64,000 nt of DNA from Ignavibacteriales bacterium. GTDB taxonomy: Bacteria > Bacteroidota > Ignavibacteria > Ignavibacteriales > Ignavibacteriaceae. Positions 49,969 to 58,336 of this stretch are shown in pieces. The notes below the pieces were generated by a model, which was not told the origin of the DNA, made no database searches, and saw only the letters and a list, made by a program, of their open reading frames with translations. How positions within the stretch are numbered: the stretch's first letter is position 1; every line of letters starts with the position of its first letter. The DNA is taken from positions 186,001 to 250,000 of the forward strand of contig JADJMD010000012.1 of assembly GCA_016709765.1 (NCBI GenBank), written 5' to 3'. The position numbers and the translations under genes are program-made.

Positions 49969-51400
49969 GAAAATCTTTTATCTGTTCGCGTTTTGTCGGC
50001 ATATGTCCTTCACACTTTGGTGAGATTGTAAATATTTTGCCAGGATTTAAAATGTTATTGTGATCAATAGCTAATTTTATTTTCTTCATCATATCAACTC
50101 CTGCAGGTCCAGCAACTTGCTCAAGAAAATGCTTTTTTGCTAAACCAGTCCCATGTTCACCGGTAATTGTTCCGCCGAGTTTTATAGCTTCATTAAAAAT
50201 AAAATCAAAAGCTCGATGAACTCTCTCAAGCGCTTTAGAATCTCGTTCATCAGTTAAACAAGTTGGATGAAGATTTCCATCACCAGCATGACCAAAATTT
50301 CCAATCATAACATCAAACATCTTTGCAGCTTTAGCAACTCTTTCAATCATTACAGGCAGTTCACTCCTGGGAACAGTAGCATCTTCTAAAATTGTAGTGG
50401 GCATTCGCCTTGCAAGTGCACTAAAAGCACTGCGTCTAGCTGTCTTTAAAACATTTGATTCAGCTTCATTAGCTGCACCTTTAAGTGCTGATGCATTATT
50501 CTTTACAGAAATCTTTCTTATCAGCTCAGCATCTTCCTGAACTTCCGAACCTCTTCCATCAACTTCAATTAATAAAATCGCCTCACTTTTTCTTGGTAAA
50601 CCAATATGTGTATAGTCTTCAACACAATTTATTGTCGTGTTATCTAAAAATTCCATCATAGAAGGAACTATGTGTGAAGCAATAATATCTGAAACGGTTT
50701 TACCTGCATCAACAAGTTTATCAAAATAAATTAAAAGAGTAATGGCTTGAGATGGCTTAGGAATTAATTTTAGTAAAACTTTTGTAACTATGCCAATTGT
50801 GCCTTCACTACCAATAATAAAATCACGAAGATTATATCCTGCAACATCTTTCATATTCTTTCCGCCGGTTTTTAGAAGTTCACCGTTTGGAAGAACCATT
50901 TCAATACCAAGTACATAATTTTTTGTAACACCGTATTTAAGTCCGCGTAATCCACCTGCATTGTTTGCAACGTTACCGCCAATTGTACACACGTTTAAAC
51001 TTCCCGGATCAGGTGGATAAAACAATCCGATCTTTTCAACTTCTTTTTGTAGTGCGCCAGTTACAACTCCGGGTTGAACCCAAGCCGTGAGATTATCCGC
51101 ATCAACTTCAAGAATTTTATTCCATCTGGTTAGTACAATGACAACAGAATTTTCAACAGGAATCGAACCGCCGCTTAACCCTGTTCCTGAACCACGAGGA
51201 ACGACATTAAATTTTTCCAGATTTGCGAGTTTTAATATTTGAGAAATTTGTTCTTCATCTTGCGGAAATAATACGGCCTCAGGAAGTTGCTGATAAACAG
51301 GGGTGCCATCGTATGAATAAACTAATTTATCTTCTTTGGAATCAAAATAATTTGGTGCGCCTACAATTGATTGAAGTTCTTGTTTTGAAATTGAGTTCAT
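49961..51400 (-). CDS. glcD: FAD subunit of a glycolate oxidase/D-lactate dehydrogenase (GlcD-type)
   Basis: A 479-residue flavoprotein of the FAD-binding PCMH type: NVVPRGSGTGLSGGSIPVEN, CTIGGNVANNAGGLRGLKYG and FIIGSEGTIGIVTKVLLKLIP bind FAD. The C-terminal cap holds FGHAGDGNLHPTCL and TITGEHGTGLAKKHFL with active-site His residues. GlcD-type enzymes oxidise glycolate or D-lactate to the 2-oxo acid. The two substrates cannot be told apart from sequence here. The lack of GlcE in the window and the presence of MurQ favour D-lactate. A -7-like TAAGTTTG lies upstream on the minus strand at 51423-51430. Confidence 0.93.
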   Translation of the reverse strand: MNSISKQELQSIVGAPNYFDSKEDKLVYSYDGTPVYQQLPEAVLFPQDEEQISQILKLANLEKFNVVPRGSGTGLSGGSIPVENSVVIVLTRWNKILEVDADNLTAWVQPGVVTGALQKEVEKIGLFYPPDPGSLNVCTIGGNVANNAGGLRGLKYGVTKNYVLGIEMVLPNGELLKTGGKNMKDVAGYNLRDFIIGSEGTIGIVTKVLLKLIPKPSQAITLLIYFDKLVDAGKTVSDIIASHIVPSMMEFLDNTTINCVEDYTHIGLPRKSEAILLIEVDGRGSEVQEDAELIRKISVKNNASALKGAANEAESNVLKTARRSAFSALARRMPTTILEDATVPRSELPVMIERVAKAAKMFDVMIGNFGHAGDGNLHPTCLTDERDSKALERVHRAFDFIFNEAIKLGGTITGEHGTGLAKKHFLEQVAGPAGVDMMKKIKLAIDHNNILNPGKIFTISPKCEGHMPTKREQIKDFHV

Positions 51401-51768
51401 AATTTTTCCGGTTTTTCTGTTGCAAACTTAAGCAAATTGAACAAATGTTTTGGTTAGTTAATTTGAAAAAATTAAAAATTTTGGTGAGCGTAAATTTTGA
51501 TATTCGCTACTACCCATATCAGTAGATGGAATGGGAAATCATCATTGAACAGATATCCCTTGCTAATCCACAATCATTGATTTTTATCACAGTGGTTATT
51601 TAAAGTGATATTCGGAATAATTTTTAAGTGATTGTTCTTTAGATTTGACAATCAAAAATCAAAACCTTTTTGAGCGATCATCATAACCCTCAGAGGTTCA
51701 ATATAAAAAAGTAATAATAAATGGTTCGTTAAAGATTTATTTCTACGTTCAAATATTTAGAGAATTAA
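51401..51768 (+). other. 368-base divergent intergenic region
   Basis: No gene seen. On the minus strand TAAGTTTG (51423-51430) fits the -7 consensus for the glcD-type gene, without a clear TTTG at normal spacing. For the rightward efflux operon only a poor match (TACGTTCA) is visible near the ATG. No TetR-type regulator gene adjoins the pump. Confidence 0.5.
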
Positions 51769-53211
51769 ATGACACAACAAAAAAAGTCAGTCCCTTTTAG
51801 CATAGTCAAATCAATAATAATTGTTTTTATAGTTCAGCTCTCTTTATCGGCACAATCTAAAGTTTATACTTTGGATGAAGCAATTAACACAGCTCTTAGC
51901 AACAACAGAGACATTACAATCTCCGTTATGAATGTTAAAAAAGCCGGTACCGCTGTGGATGAAGCTTTTGGATATGCATTACCAAGCTTGGATCTTTCAG
52001 GCAACTTTTCACATTTTTTGCAGAAACCAAAAACTTCGTTCCCCGATTTCGGCACTTTGCTGCAAAATGCAACCTACTCAATTCTGTTTGATGAAAATGT
52101 TCTTCCAAGAGATGAGAATAAATTTAAACCAATGCAAAATGTATTACAGTCATTCGCTCAAACTAATAATTACTCAACAAGTTTAACCCTTTCACAAACG
52201 CTGTTTAGTTCTGCAGTGTTTAAAGGAATTGGGGCATCACAGATTTATTATGATTTAGCAAAGGCGGATTTAAATCGCACTGTTTCAAAAACCGTTTTAT
52301 CAGTTCAGAAAACATTTTATGGAGTACTACTTTTAAAATCATCATTAGAAATTACCAAGGCTAGTTTTGAAAATGCCCAGATAAATCTAAAGGATGTAAA
52401 GGCTTTTTATCAAGAAGGAATGGTCTCTGAATTTGATTTACTTCAAGCAGAAGTTATGGTTGAAAATATTCGGCCGATAGTACTAAACATGGAAAATAAT
52501 TTAAAGACTGCAAAAGATGGATTAAAATTAGTTCTTGGTATCGAACAACTTGAAGCTATCGATGTTCAAGGTGATTTTTTATACCAGCCTTATGATATTT
52601 CTAATGAGGATGGATTATTTGATGAAGCACTTGCATCAAATTATGAATTAAGAACCTTAGAATTGAAAAAACAAGTTGATGAAGCTTTTGTTGAACTTGA
52701 TATTTCTGACTATTGGCCGAACATTGCCGCATTTGGTCAATATGCTTATGCTGGTTCATCTGATAATTGGAATTTTAACAACTACTCCTCAGCTACAGTT
52801 GGTATAAGTTTTTCTATGAATCTTTGGAAAGGCAATAGAACAAAAAATGCCGTTCAACAATCAACAATTAATTATCAACAAACAGAAGAACAGTTTAAAC
52901 AACTCAAAGACTATACATTATTAAATGTAAAAACTAAAATTCAAGATTTAAAAACTGTTCAATCCATAATTGATGTTCAAAATAGAAATGTTGAGGTGGC
53001 TGAAAGATCTTACCAAATAGCAAAAGTAAGATATAAAGAGGGTGTTGGTAGTCAAATCGAGTTGCAAAACACTGATCTTTCGCTAAAGCAAGCACGCTTG
53101 AATCGTATTCAATCTTTGTATTCATATTTAGTAACCAAATATGAACTTGAACAAATACTTGGAAGAACCAATCCGGATTATTTTACTAGCTTTGGCAGAA
53201 TAGAAAATTAA
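51769..53211 (+). CDS. TolC-family outer-membrane efflux protein
   Basis: A 480-residue protein with signal peptide (ending LSLSAQS). It has the TolC/OEP pattern: KVYTLDEAINTALSNNRDI near the start, long coiled-coil helices with two internal repeats (SFENAQINLKDVKAFYQEGM; QNRNVEVAERSYQIAKVRYK followed by EGVGSQIELQNTDLSLKQAR), and VGISFSMNLWKGNRTKN for barrel strands. It forms the outer-membrane channel of the pump encoded downstream. The next gene starts 45 bases later. Confidence 0.92.
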   Translation: MTQQKKSVPFSIVKSIIIVFIVQLSLSAQSKVYTLDEAINTALSNNRDITISVMNVKKAGTAVDEAFGYALPSLDLSGNFSHFLQKPKTSFPDFGTLLQNATYSILFDENVLPRDENKFKPMQNVLQSFAQTNNYSTSLTLSQTLFSSAVFKGIGASQIYYDLAKADLNRTVSKTVLSVQKTFYGVLLLKSSLEITKASFENAQINLKDVKAFYQEGMVSEFDLLQAEVMVENIRPIVLNMENNLKTAKDGLKLVLGIEQLEAIDVQGDFLYQPYDISNEDGLFDEALASNYELRTLELKKQVDEAFVELDISDYWPNIAAFGQYAYAGSSDNWNFNNYSSATVGISFSMNLWKGNRTKNAVQQSTINYQQTEEQFKQLKDYTLLNVKTKIQDLKTVQSIIDVQNRNVEVAERSYQIAKVRYKEGVGSQIELQNTDLSLKQARLNRIQSLYSYLVTKYELEQILGRTNPDYFTSFGRIEN

Positions 53212-53256
53212 AAATAGAGTATAAATTATTTTTGTAAACAGGAGAATCACTTTAAC

Positions 53257-54321
53257 ATGAATCAGATTATTAATAACCCTATCAAGCTACTTTCAATTGC
53301 AATTATATTTTTTTCATTAATTGTAATTCAAGCTTGCGGAGAAAAGCCAGAAGATACAACCTCGATTGATAAAACTACTTATGTAGATACAGTATCCGTT
53401 GAAGCTCAATTAATTGGGATTAAAGAGATTACAATATCCAAAACTTTTTCCGGTACTTTAGAAGGTGAAGATCAAGCAAACATTATAGCAAAAATACCTG
53501 AACGAATAATGAAGGTAAATGTAAAAGTTGGTGAATATGTTAAGGCTGGAAATGTTTTATTTGAATTAGATAAAGGCGGTGCATCATCTCAATTTTATCA
53601 AGCTCAAGCTGCTTATTTAAATGCACAAAAAAACTACGAAAGGATGCAAAATCTTTTAAAAGAAGGTGCTATATCACAACAAACATTTGATGGTGTTCAA
53701 ACACTATATGAAGTAGCCAAAGCAAATTTTGATGCTGCAAGAAGTACGGTTGAAATTACTTCCCCAATTTCCGGCGTTGTAACTTCCATCAATGTTAACA
53801 TCGGTGATCTTGCGAATCCTCAAATGCCAATGGCTACTATTGCAAACATTGGAAGAATGAAAGCTAAGTTTAATGTGGGTGAAAGTGATGTGCCAAGTTT
53901 TTACGTTGGACAATTGGTACAAATATATTCTGAAATGAATCCAGATGTCATTCAAGCTGGAAAAATCAATCAACTTTCAAAGTCTGCAAATATTCAATCA
54001 AGAACATTTGAAATGCAGGCGTTATTTTCCAACACTCAAGACAGATGGTTTAAGCCAGGAATGTTTTGCAGAGTTAATGTAAAGATGAAAACAAAAAATA
54101 ATTCACTGGTAGTACCCTTTAATGCCATTGTAAAAGAAAATAACAGCGATGGTATTTATTTGATAAATGAAGATAAAGCTTACTTTAAAAGTATTACAAC
54201 AGGTATTAGTGATGGTAAATTTATTGAGGTTATTTCTGGATTAAAAACCGGAGATAGAATTGTTACCGTAGGCATGAACAATCTTAAGGATGGTACAGTT
54301 GTAATGGTTATGAATAAATAA
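53257..54321 (+). CDS. RND efflux periplasmic adaptor (HlyD/MFP family) lipoprotein
   Basis: A 354-residue membrane-fusion protein with lipobox IQAC. The lipoyl half-motifs (GEYVKAGNVLFELDKG; SPISGVVTSINVNIGDLANP) flank a helical hairpin (FYQAQAAYLNAQKNYERMQN; LKEGAISQQTFDGVQTLYEVAK). Then come the beta-barrel (AKFNVGESDVPSFYVGQ) and membrane-proximal domain (VPFNAIVKENNSDGIYLINE). It links the TolC-type channel to the RND pump, 37 bases before the pump gene. Confidence 0.93.
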   Translation: MNQIINNPIKLLSIAIIFFSLIVIQACGEKPEDTTSIDKTTYVDTVSVEAQLIGIKEITISKTFSGTLEGEDQANIIAKIPERIMKVNVKVGEYVKAGNVLFELDKGGASSQFYQAQAAYLNAQKNYERMQNLLKEGAISQQTFDGVQTLYEVAKANFDAARSTVEITSPISGVVTSINVNIGDLANPQMPMATIANIGRMKAKFNVGESDVPSFYVGQLVQIYSEMNPDVIQAGKINQLSKSANIQSRTFEMQALFSNTQDRWFKPGMFCRVNVKMKTKNNSLVVPFNAIVKENNSDGIYLINEDKAYFKSITTGISDGKFIEVISGLKTGDRIVTVGMNNLKDGTVVMVMNK

Positions 54322-54358
54322 TTTAAAATTTATTTTTGAAAGAAATTCGGATTAAAAA

Positions 54359-57300
54359 ATGAAATTAGCTGATGTCTCCATAAGACGCCCTGTTTTTGCA
54401 ACTATGATGATTATGTCATTGATTGTGCTCGGACTTTTTTCTTACTACAAGTTAAGCGTGGATTTATACCCTGATGTTGATATTCCTTTTGTTGTAATTA
54501 CAACTGTGCTCCCAGGAGCAGGTCCGGAACAGATCGAAACAGATGTAACAAAGATTATTGAAGATGCTGTTAATCCTGTTGAAGGTGTTGACTTTATCCA
54601 ATCAACATCACAGGAAAATGTATCAATAGTTGTAATCGCTTTTAAACTTGAGATAAACGGTAAGGATGCTGCACAGGACGTACGTGAAAAAATAGCTGCC
54701 ATAAAAGCTAACCTGCCAACGGAAATTGAAGACCCTGTTATTCAACGATATGATCCTGCAAGTCTACCAATTATGTCTTTAACTGTTTCCGGAAATATGT
54801 CTGATAAAGATATTACTACTTATACAAAAGATGTAATTAAAAAAAGATTAGAAAATATTCCAGGTGTTGGTTCTGTCAATCTTGTTGGTGGATCTGAAAG
54901 AGAAGTTCAGATTGAAGTTGATGTTGCTCGATTAAGAGCGTACAATATTTCTATCCAAGATGTTATAATGAATGTGGGCGGGCAGAATGTTGAAATTCCA
55001 GGCGGTAACGTTACTGAAGGGAAAAGCCAGCTTCTTGTAAGAACAATGGGAAAATACAAAAGCGTTGAAGATTTTAATAAAGTAATTGTTGCTACTCCAA
55101 TGGGTAGACCTGTTTACTTGTCAGATATCGCTACAGTTGAAGATGGTGTAGTTGAGAAAAAAAGTTTAACAAGAGTTAATGGTAAAATTGCGGTAGGGTT
55201 AAATATTATCAAGCAATCCGGTAGCAACACAGTTCAAGTTGCACATAATGTTAACAAACAAATAGCAAACATCCAAAAAGATATTCCAGCAGGTTTAGCA
55301 ATTAATGTTGCACTTGATAATAGTATATTTATTGAGACTTCAATAGATGATGTATTATTTGATATTCTTTATGGTGGACTATTAGCTGTTATAGTTATAT
55401 ATCTTTTCCTTGCAAACTTTAGAGCTACAGTTATAAGCGGCTTAGCACTTCCTGCATCTATCATTGCAAGTTTTATATTTATGTTTGCACTTGGTTTTAC
55501 ACTAAATATGATGTCCTTACTGGCTTTGTCTCTTGCGGTTGGGTTGTTAATTGATGATGCGATAGTGGTAATTGAAAATATTTATCGTCATATGTCTCAA
55601 GGCGAAACCCCAATGGAAGCAGCTAAATCAGCTAGCGAAGAAATTGGTCTTGCTGTAATGGCAACAACCTTTACAATCGTAGCTGTATTTGTTCCTGTAG
55701 CTTTTATGCCTGGCATCGTTGGAAGATTTTTTTATGAATTTGGTATAACGATTTCGGCAGCAGTTCTTGTATCTCTTTTTGTAGCATTTACATTAACACC
55801 TATGTTATCATCAAAGTGGCTACATAGAGAGGATGAAGAACATACTGGGAAAGAAAATATTTTACAGCGATTTTTGTACAGATTTAATCAATGGTTTAAT
55901 AAACTTAACAGTAAATATGAAAAATCTTTACGATGGTCTTTATCACACCGAAAAACAATTGTATTTGGCGCAATTGCAATTTTTATTTTAAGCTTTATGT
56001 TAATGGGAATGCTTGGTTCTCAATTCTTTCCCGAAAGTGATCAGAGCCAATTTAATCTGATTGTTGAGTCTTCTCCAGGAAGCTCACTTGAACAAACAAG
56101 TTATATTTGCGAAAAAGTTGAAGATGTTATTAGAAATAATCCTGAAGTTACTACTGTCTTAACTACAATCGGTTCTGGAAACGATCCTGTAACAAAAGCA
56201 ACAATACTTGTTAAACTTGTTCACACTAACGAAAGAAATAAATCTGATAAGCAGCTTATTTCTGAAATAAGAAATAAAATTAAGTTTATTCCTGGTGCTA
56301 AATTTAGTGCACGTGTTCAAGGCGGACCCGGTGGTAACGAAAAACCAGTAACTCTAAGTATACGTGGAGAAAGCATTGCAGAATTACAAAAAATTGCTGA
56401 AAAGGTTGAAGCAATTGTTAAGCAAACTCCTGGTGCTGTTGATGTTGACAACAGTCTTGAATTATCAAAACCAGAAATAAGAATTAATATAGATAGAGAA
56501 AAAGCATCGGATCTAGCTGTTAATCCATTCTTGATTGCCTCAACTGTTAGAGCAATGGTTGATGGCGCTGTTGCTACTCAGTTTAAAGAAGGTGATGAGC
56601 AGATTGATGTAAGAGTAAGATTAAAAAAAGATGATCGTAAAAACATTAATGATCTTTCTCTGATTACAGTGAAAAGCAATAAAAAAATTGGGAACCAAGA
56701 TTTTCTTATCCCCATAACTGATATTGCCACTATCACACAGGATGTTGGTCCTGCCAAAATAAATAGATACGCAAGACAGAAAGAAATAAGAGTTGATGCA
56801 AACCTTGATGGTAGATTTTTAGGTGTGGTTTTAGGTGATATTCTAAAAGAAACTTCTAACTTAGAATTAAAATCCGGCTATTCAATTAATGTAATTGGTC
56901 AAGGACAAACGCAAGAAGAATCATTTGGGAATATGCTTCTCACATTGCTTTTAGCTATTGTTTTTGTTTACATTGTGCTCGCTGCACAGTTTGATAGCTT
57001 TATACACCCGTTTTCAATTATGCTTGCATTGCCTATGTCTATAATTGGCGCCGTTCTATCGTTGTTAATTTTTGGTAGCGCTCTTTCAGTCATGTCTATG
57101 ATCGGTATAATAATGTTGATGGGATTAGTTACTAAAAATGGAATTTTGCTTGTTGATTACACAAACGTTTTACGTGAGCGTGGAATGTCCAGATTTGATG
57201 CTTTAGTTAAAGCAGGACCAACAAGATTACGCCCCATTTTGATGACTACTTTTGCAATGATATTTGGAATGGTTCCAGTTGCACTTGCTCTTGGTGAAGG

Positions 57301-57448
57301 TGCTGAATTCCGTGCTCCAATGGGACAAGCAGTAATTGGCGGTTTAATAACGTCCACATTGTTAACATTATTTATCGTTCCTGTTGTTTATTCTATACTT
57401 GATGATGTTAGTAACTATTTTTCCAAAAACAAAAAGAATAAGATCTAA
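54359..57448 (+). CDS. RND multidrug efflux pump, inner-membrane subunit (AcrB/MexB type)
   Basis: A 1029-residue HAE1-type pump. It begins MKLADVSIRRPVFATMMIMS and has two halves of six membrane helices plus porter loops. TM4 has the proton-relay Asp pair in GLLIDDAIVVIENIYRHM. Other strings are VDLYPDVDIPFVVITTVLPGA, ATTFTIVAVFVPVAFMPG and GLVTKNGILLVDYTNVLRERG. It would expel hydrophobic compounds by proton antiport with the adaptor and TolC-type partner. Substrates are unknown. Two bases separate its stop from the next ATG. Confidence 0.95.
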   Translation: MKLADVSIRRPVFATMMIMSLIVLGLFSYYKLSVDLYPDVDIPFVVITTVLPGAGPEQIETDVTKIIEDAVNPVEGVDFIQSTSQENVSIVVIAFKLEINGKDAAQDVREKIAAIKANLPTEIEDPVIQRYDPASLPIMSLTVSGNMSDKDITTYTKDVIKKRLENIPGVGSVNLVGGSEREVQIEVDVARLRAYNISIQDVIMNVGGQNVEIPGGNVTEGKSQLLVRTMGKYKSVEDFNKVIVATPMGRPVYLSDIATVEDGVVEKKSLTRVNGKIAVGLNIIKQSGSNTVQVAHNVNKQIANIQKDIPAGLAINVALDNSIFIETSIDDVLFDILYGGLLAVIVIYLFLANFRATVISGLALPASIIASFIFMFALGFTLNMMSLLALSLAVGLLIDDAIVVIENIYRHMSQGETPMEAAKSASEEIGLAVMATTFTIVAVFVPVAFMPGIVGRFFYEFGITISAAVLVSLFVAFTLTPMLSSKWLHREDEEHTGKENILQRFLYRFNQWFNKLNSKYEKSLRWSLSHRKTIVFGAIAIFILSFMLMGMLGSQFFPESDQSQFNLIVESSPGSSLEQTSYICEKVEDVIRNNPEVTTVLTTIGSGNDPVTKATILVKLVHTNERNKSDKQLISEIRNKIKFIPGAKFSARVQGGPGGNEKPVTLSIRGESIAELQKIAEKVEAIVKQTPGAVDVDNSLELSKPEIRINIDREKASDLAVNPFLIASTVRAMVDGAVATQFKEGDEQIDVRVRLKKDDRKNINDLSLITVKSNKKIGNQDFLIPITDIATITQDVGPAKINRYARQKEIRVDANLDGRFLGVVLGDILKETSNLELKSGYSINVIGQGQTQEESFGNMLLTLLLAIVFVYIVLAAQFDSFIHPFSIMLALPMSIIGAVLSLLIFGSALSVMSMIGIIMLMGLVTKNGILLVDYTNVLRERGMSRFDALVKAGPTRLRPILMTTFAMIFGMVPVALALGEGAEFRAPMGQAVIGGLITSTLLTLFIVPVVYSILDDVSNYFSKNKKNKI

Positions 57449-57450
57449 AA

Positions 57451-57750
57451 ATGAAATTAGCATTCATAGCATACCGCGATATTCTTGATGATCGTATTTC
57501 AGCAGGATTAAATGAACTGGGAATTGATTTTTATACTCAGTGGGAAGATGTTAAAGGTAAAGGACATAAAACTGATGCTCATTTAGGGAATCGTCCTTTT
57601 CCTGGGTTTAACCATGTTCGCATGATAGCTTTTCAGGAAGAAAAATTACTGGAAAAACTTATCATCAAAATTAATGAGCTAAATGAGATAGTTGAACGAG
57701 ATGATGATAAAATTCGTCTCTTCCAGCTTCCTTTAGAAAAAATAGTTTAG
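57451..57750 (+). CDS. PG0541-type transporter-associated small protein
   Basis: A 99-residue cytoplasmic protein starting 2 bases after the RND stop. It resembles the small proteins that follow RND pumps in Bacteroidota (PG0541 type): LAFIAYRDILDDRISAGLNELGIDFYTQWEDV, then HKTDAHLGNRPFPGFNHVRM and a helical tail. The ferredoxin-like/P-II-like size and pattern suggest a regulatory role, not established. Confidence 0.75.
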   Translation: MKLAFIAYRDILDDRISAGLNELGIDFYTQWEDVKGKGHKTDAHLGNRPFPGFNHVRMIAFQEEKLLEKLIIKINELNEIVERDDDKIRLFQLPLEKIV

Positions 57751-57929
57751 TTTTTATAAAAGAGGAAGTTTTTAAAGTAATAGTTTGTTGTGTAAACTGG
57801 TTTTAAAACATTCTCTAATTCCCTCCCCATTATTGGACTCACTATTATTAAATATCAAATATTCATTATAAATCTATCACTAAACAAATCAATATATTTT
57901 ACGATAATGTAATTGAAATAGTTAGTTAT

Positions 57930-58035
57930 GATAATGGGGTAATTTAATTAAGCGAGCATTTGACGGTTAAGGTTATTCCCCAAGCCTTCCGTCAAGGCAA
58001 GTTCCCCGGTGTTTATGCGCCGGGGTTTTGTTTTT
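57930..58035 (+). ncRNA. Candidate small structured RNA
   Basis: Two consecutive hairpins: TTGACGG (57960-57966) with CCGTCAA (57989-57995), extended inside by AAGG/CCTT, then the terminator stem CCCCGG (58004-58009) with CCGGGG (58020-58025) followed by TTTTGTTTTT. GC is far above the surrounding DNA. GGGGTAA just upstream could also pair with the loop TTATTCCCC. The efflux operon stops about 200 bases earlier, so this could be an independent RNA or that operon's 3' end. It matches no RNA family I can name. Confidence 0.4.
58004..58035 (+). terminator. Strong Rho-independent terminator
   Basis: CCCCGGTG...CGCCGGGG gives a stem of eight pairs (one G-U) with loop TTTATG, followed by TTTTGTTTTT. 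Confidence 0.9.
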
Positions 58036-58196
58036 AGACTAAACAATTCATTCCCATTCTAAACAATTGGTCACAAATCCCGATAATTGTAAAGATAGAA
58101 ATTATTCAATTATAAAGCCATCAGATCAAGTACAATTTTTGCAAATTTTATAAAATCAAATTAATGTCAGCAAAACCTAAAATTGTTCACACACAC

Positions 58197-58232
58197 AAAA
58201 GCTCTGAGATAATTGGTCTTGGAGCTTTTTTA
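58197..58232 (+). terminator. Second rightward terminator-like hairpin
   Basis: AAAAGCTC (58197-58204) pairs with GAGCTTTT (58222-58229) and runs into Ts. Inner GAGA/TCTT may extend the stem. It would end a transcript starting after 58035 or reading through. Confidence 0.7.
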
Positions 58233-58250
58233 TTTGCACAATATGGAAGC

Positions 58251-58283
58251 AAATAAAACCCGCATCTAAGAATCGCAGGTTTT
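58251..58283 (-). terminator. Terminator of the GSDH-like gene
   Basis: On the minus strand AAAACCTGC...GCGGGTTTT forms a hairpin with one mismatch (58255-58283), followed by ATTT. It lies about 55 bases past the stop at 58337. Confidence 0.7.
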
Positions 58284-58336
58284 AATAATTAATTTCTATC
58301 GAATTTGATATTTAATTATTCAGATACCATTAATAT

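Larger units (their letters stand above)
57751..58336 (+). other. 586-base gene-free region with tandem hairpins
   Basis: The region after the efflux operon has no credible reading frame. It holds a candidate structured RNA with terminator (57930-58035), a second rightward hairpin (58197-58229) and the leftward terminator of the sugar-dehydrogenase gene (58255-58283). The rest is AT-rich and featureless. Confidence 0.6.
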
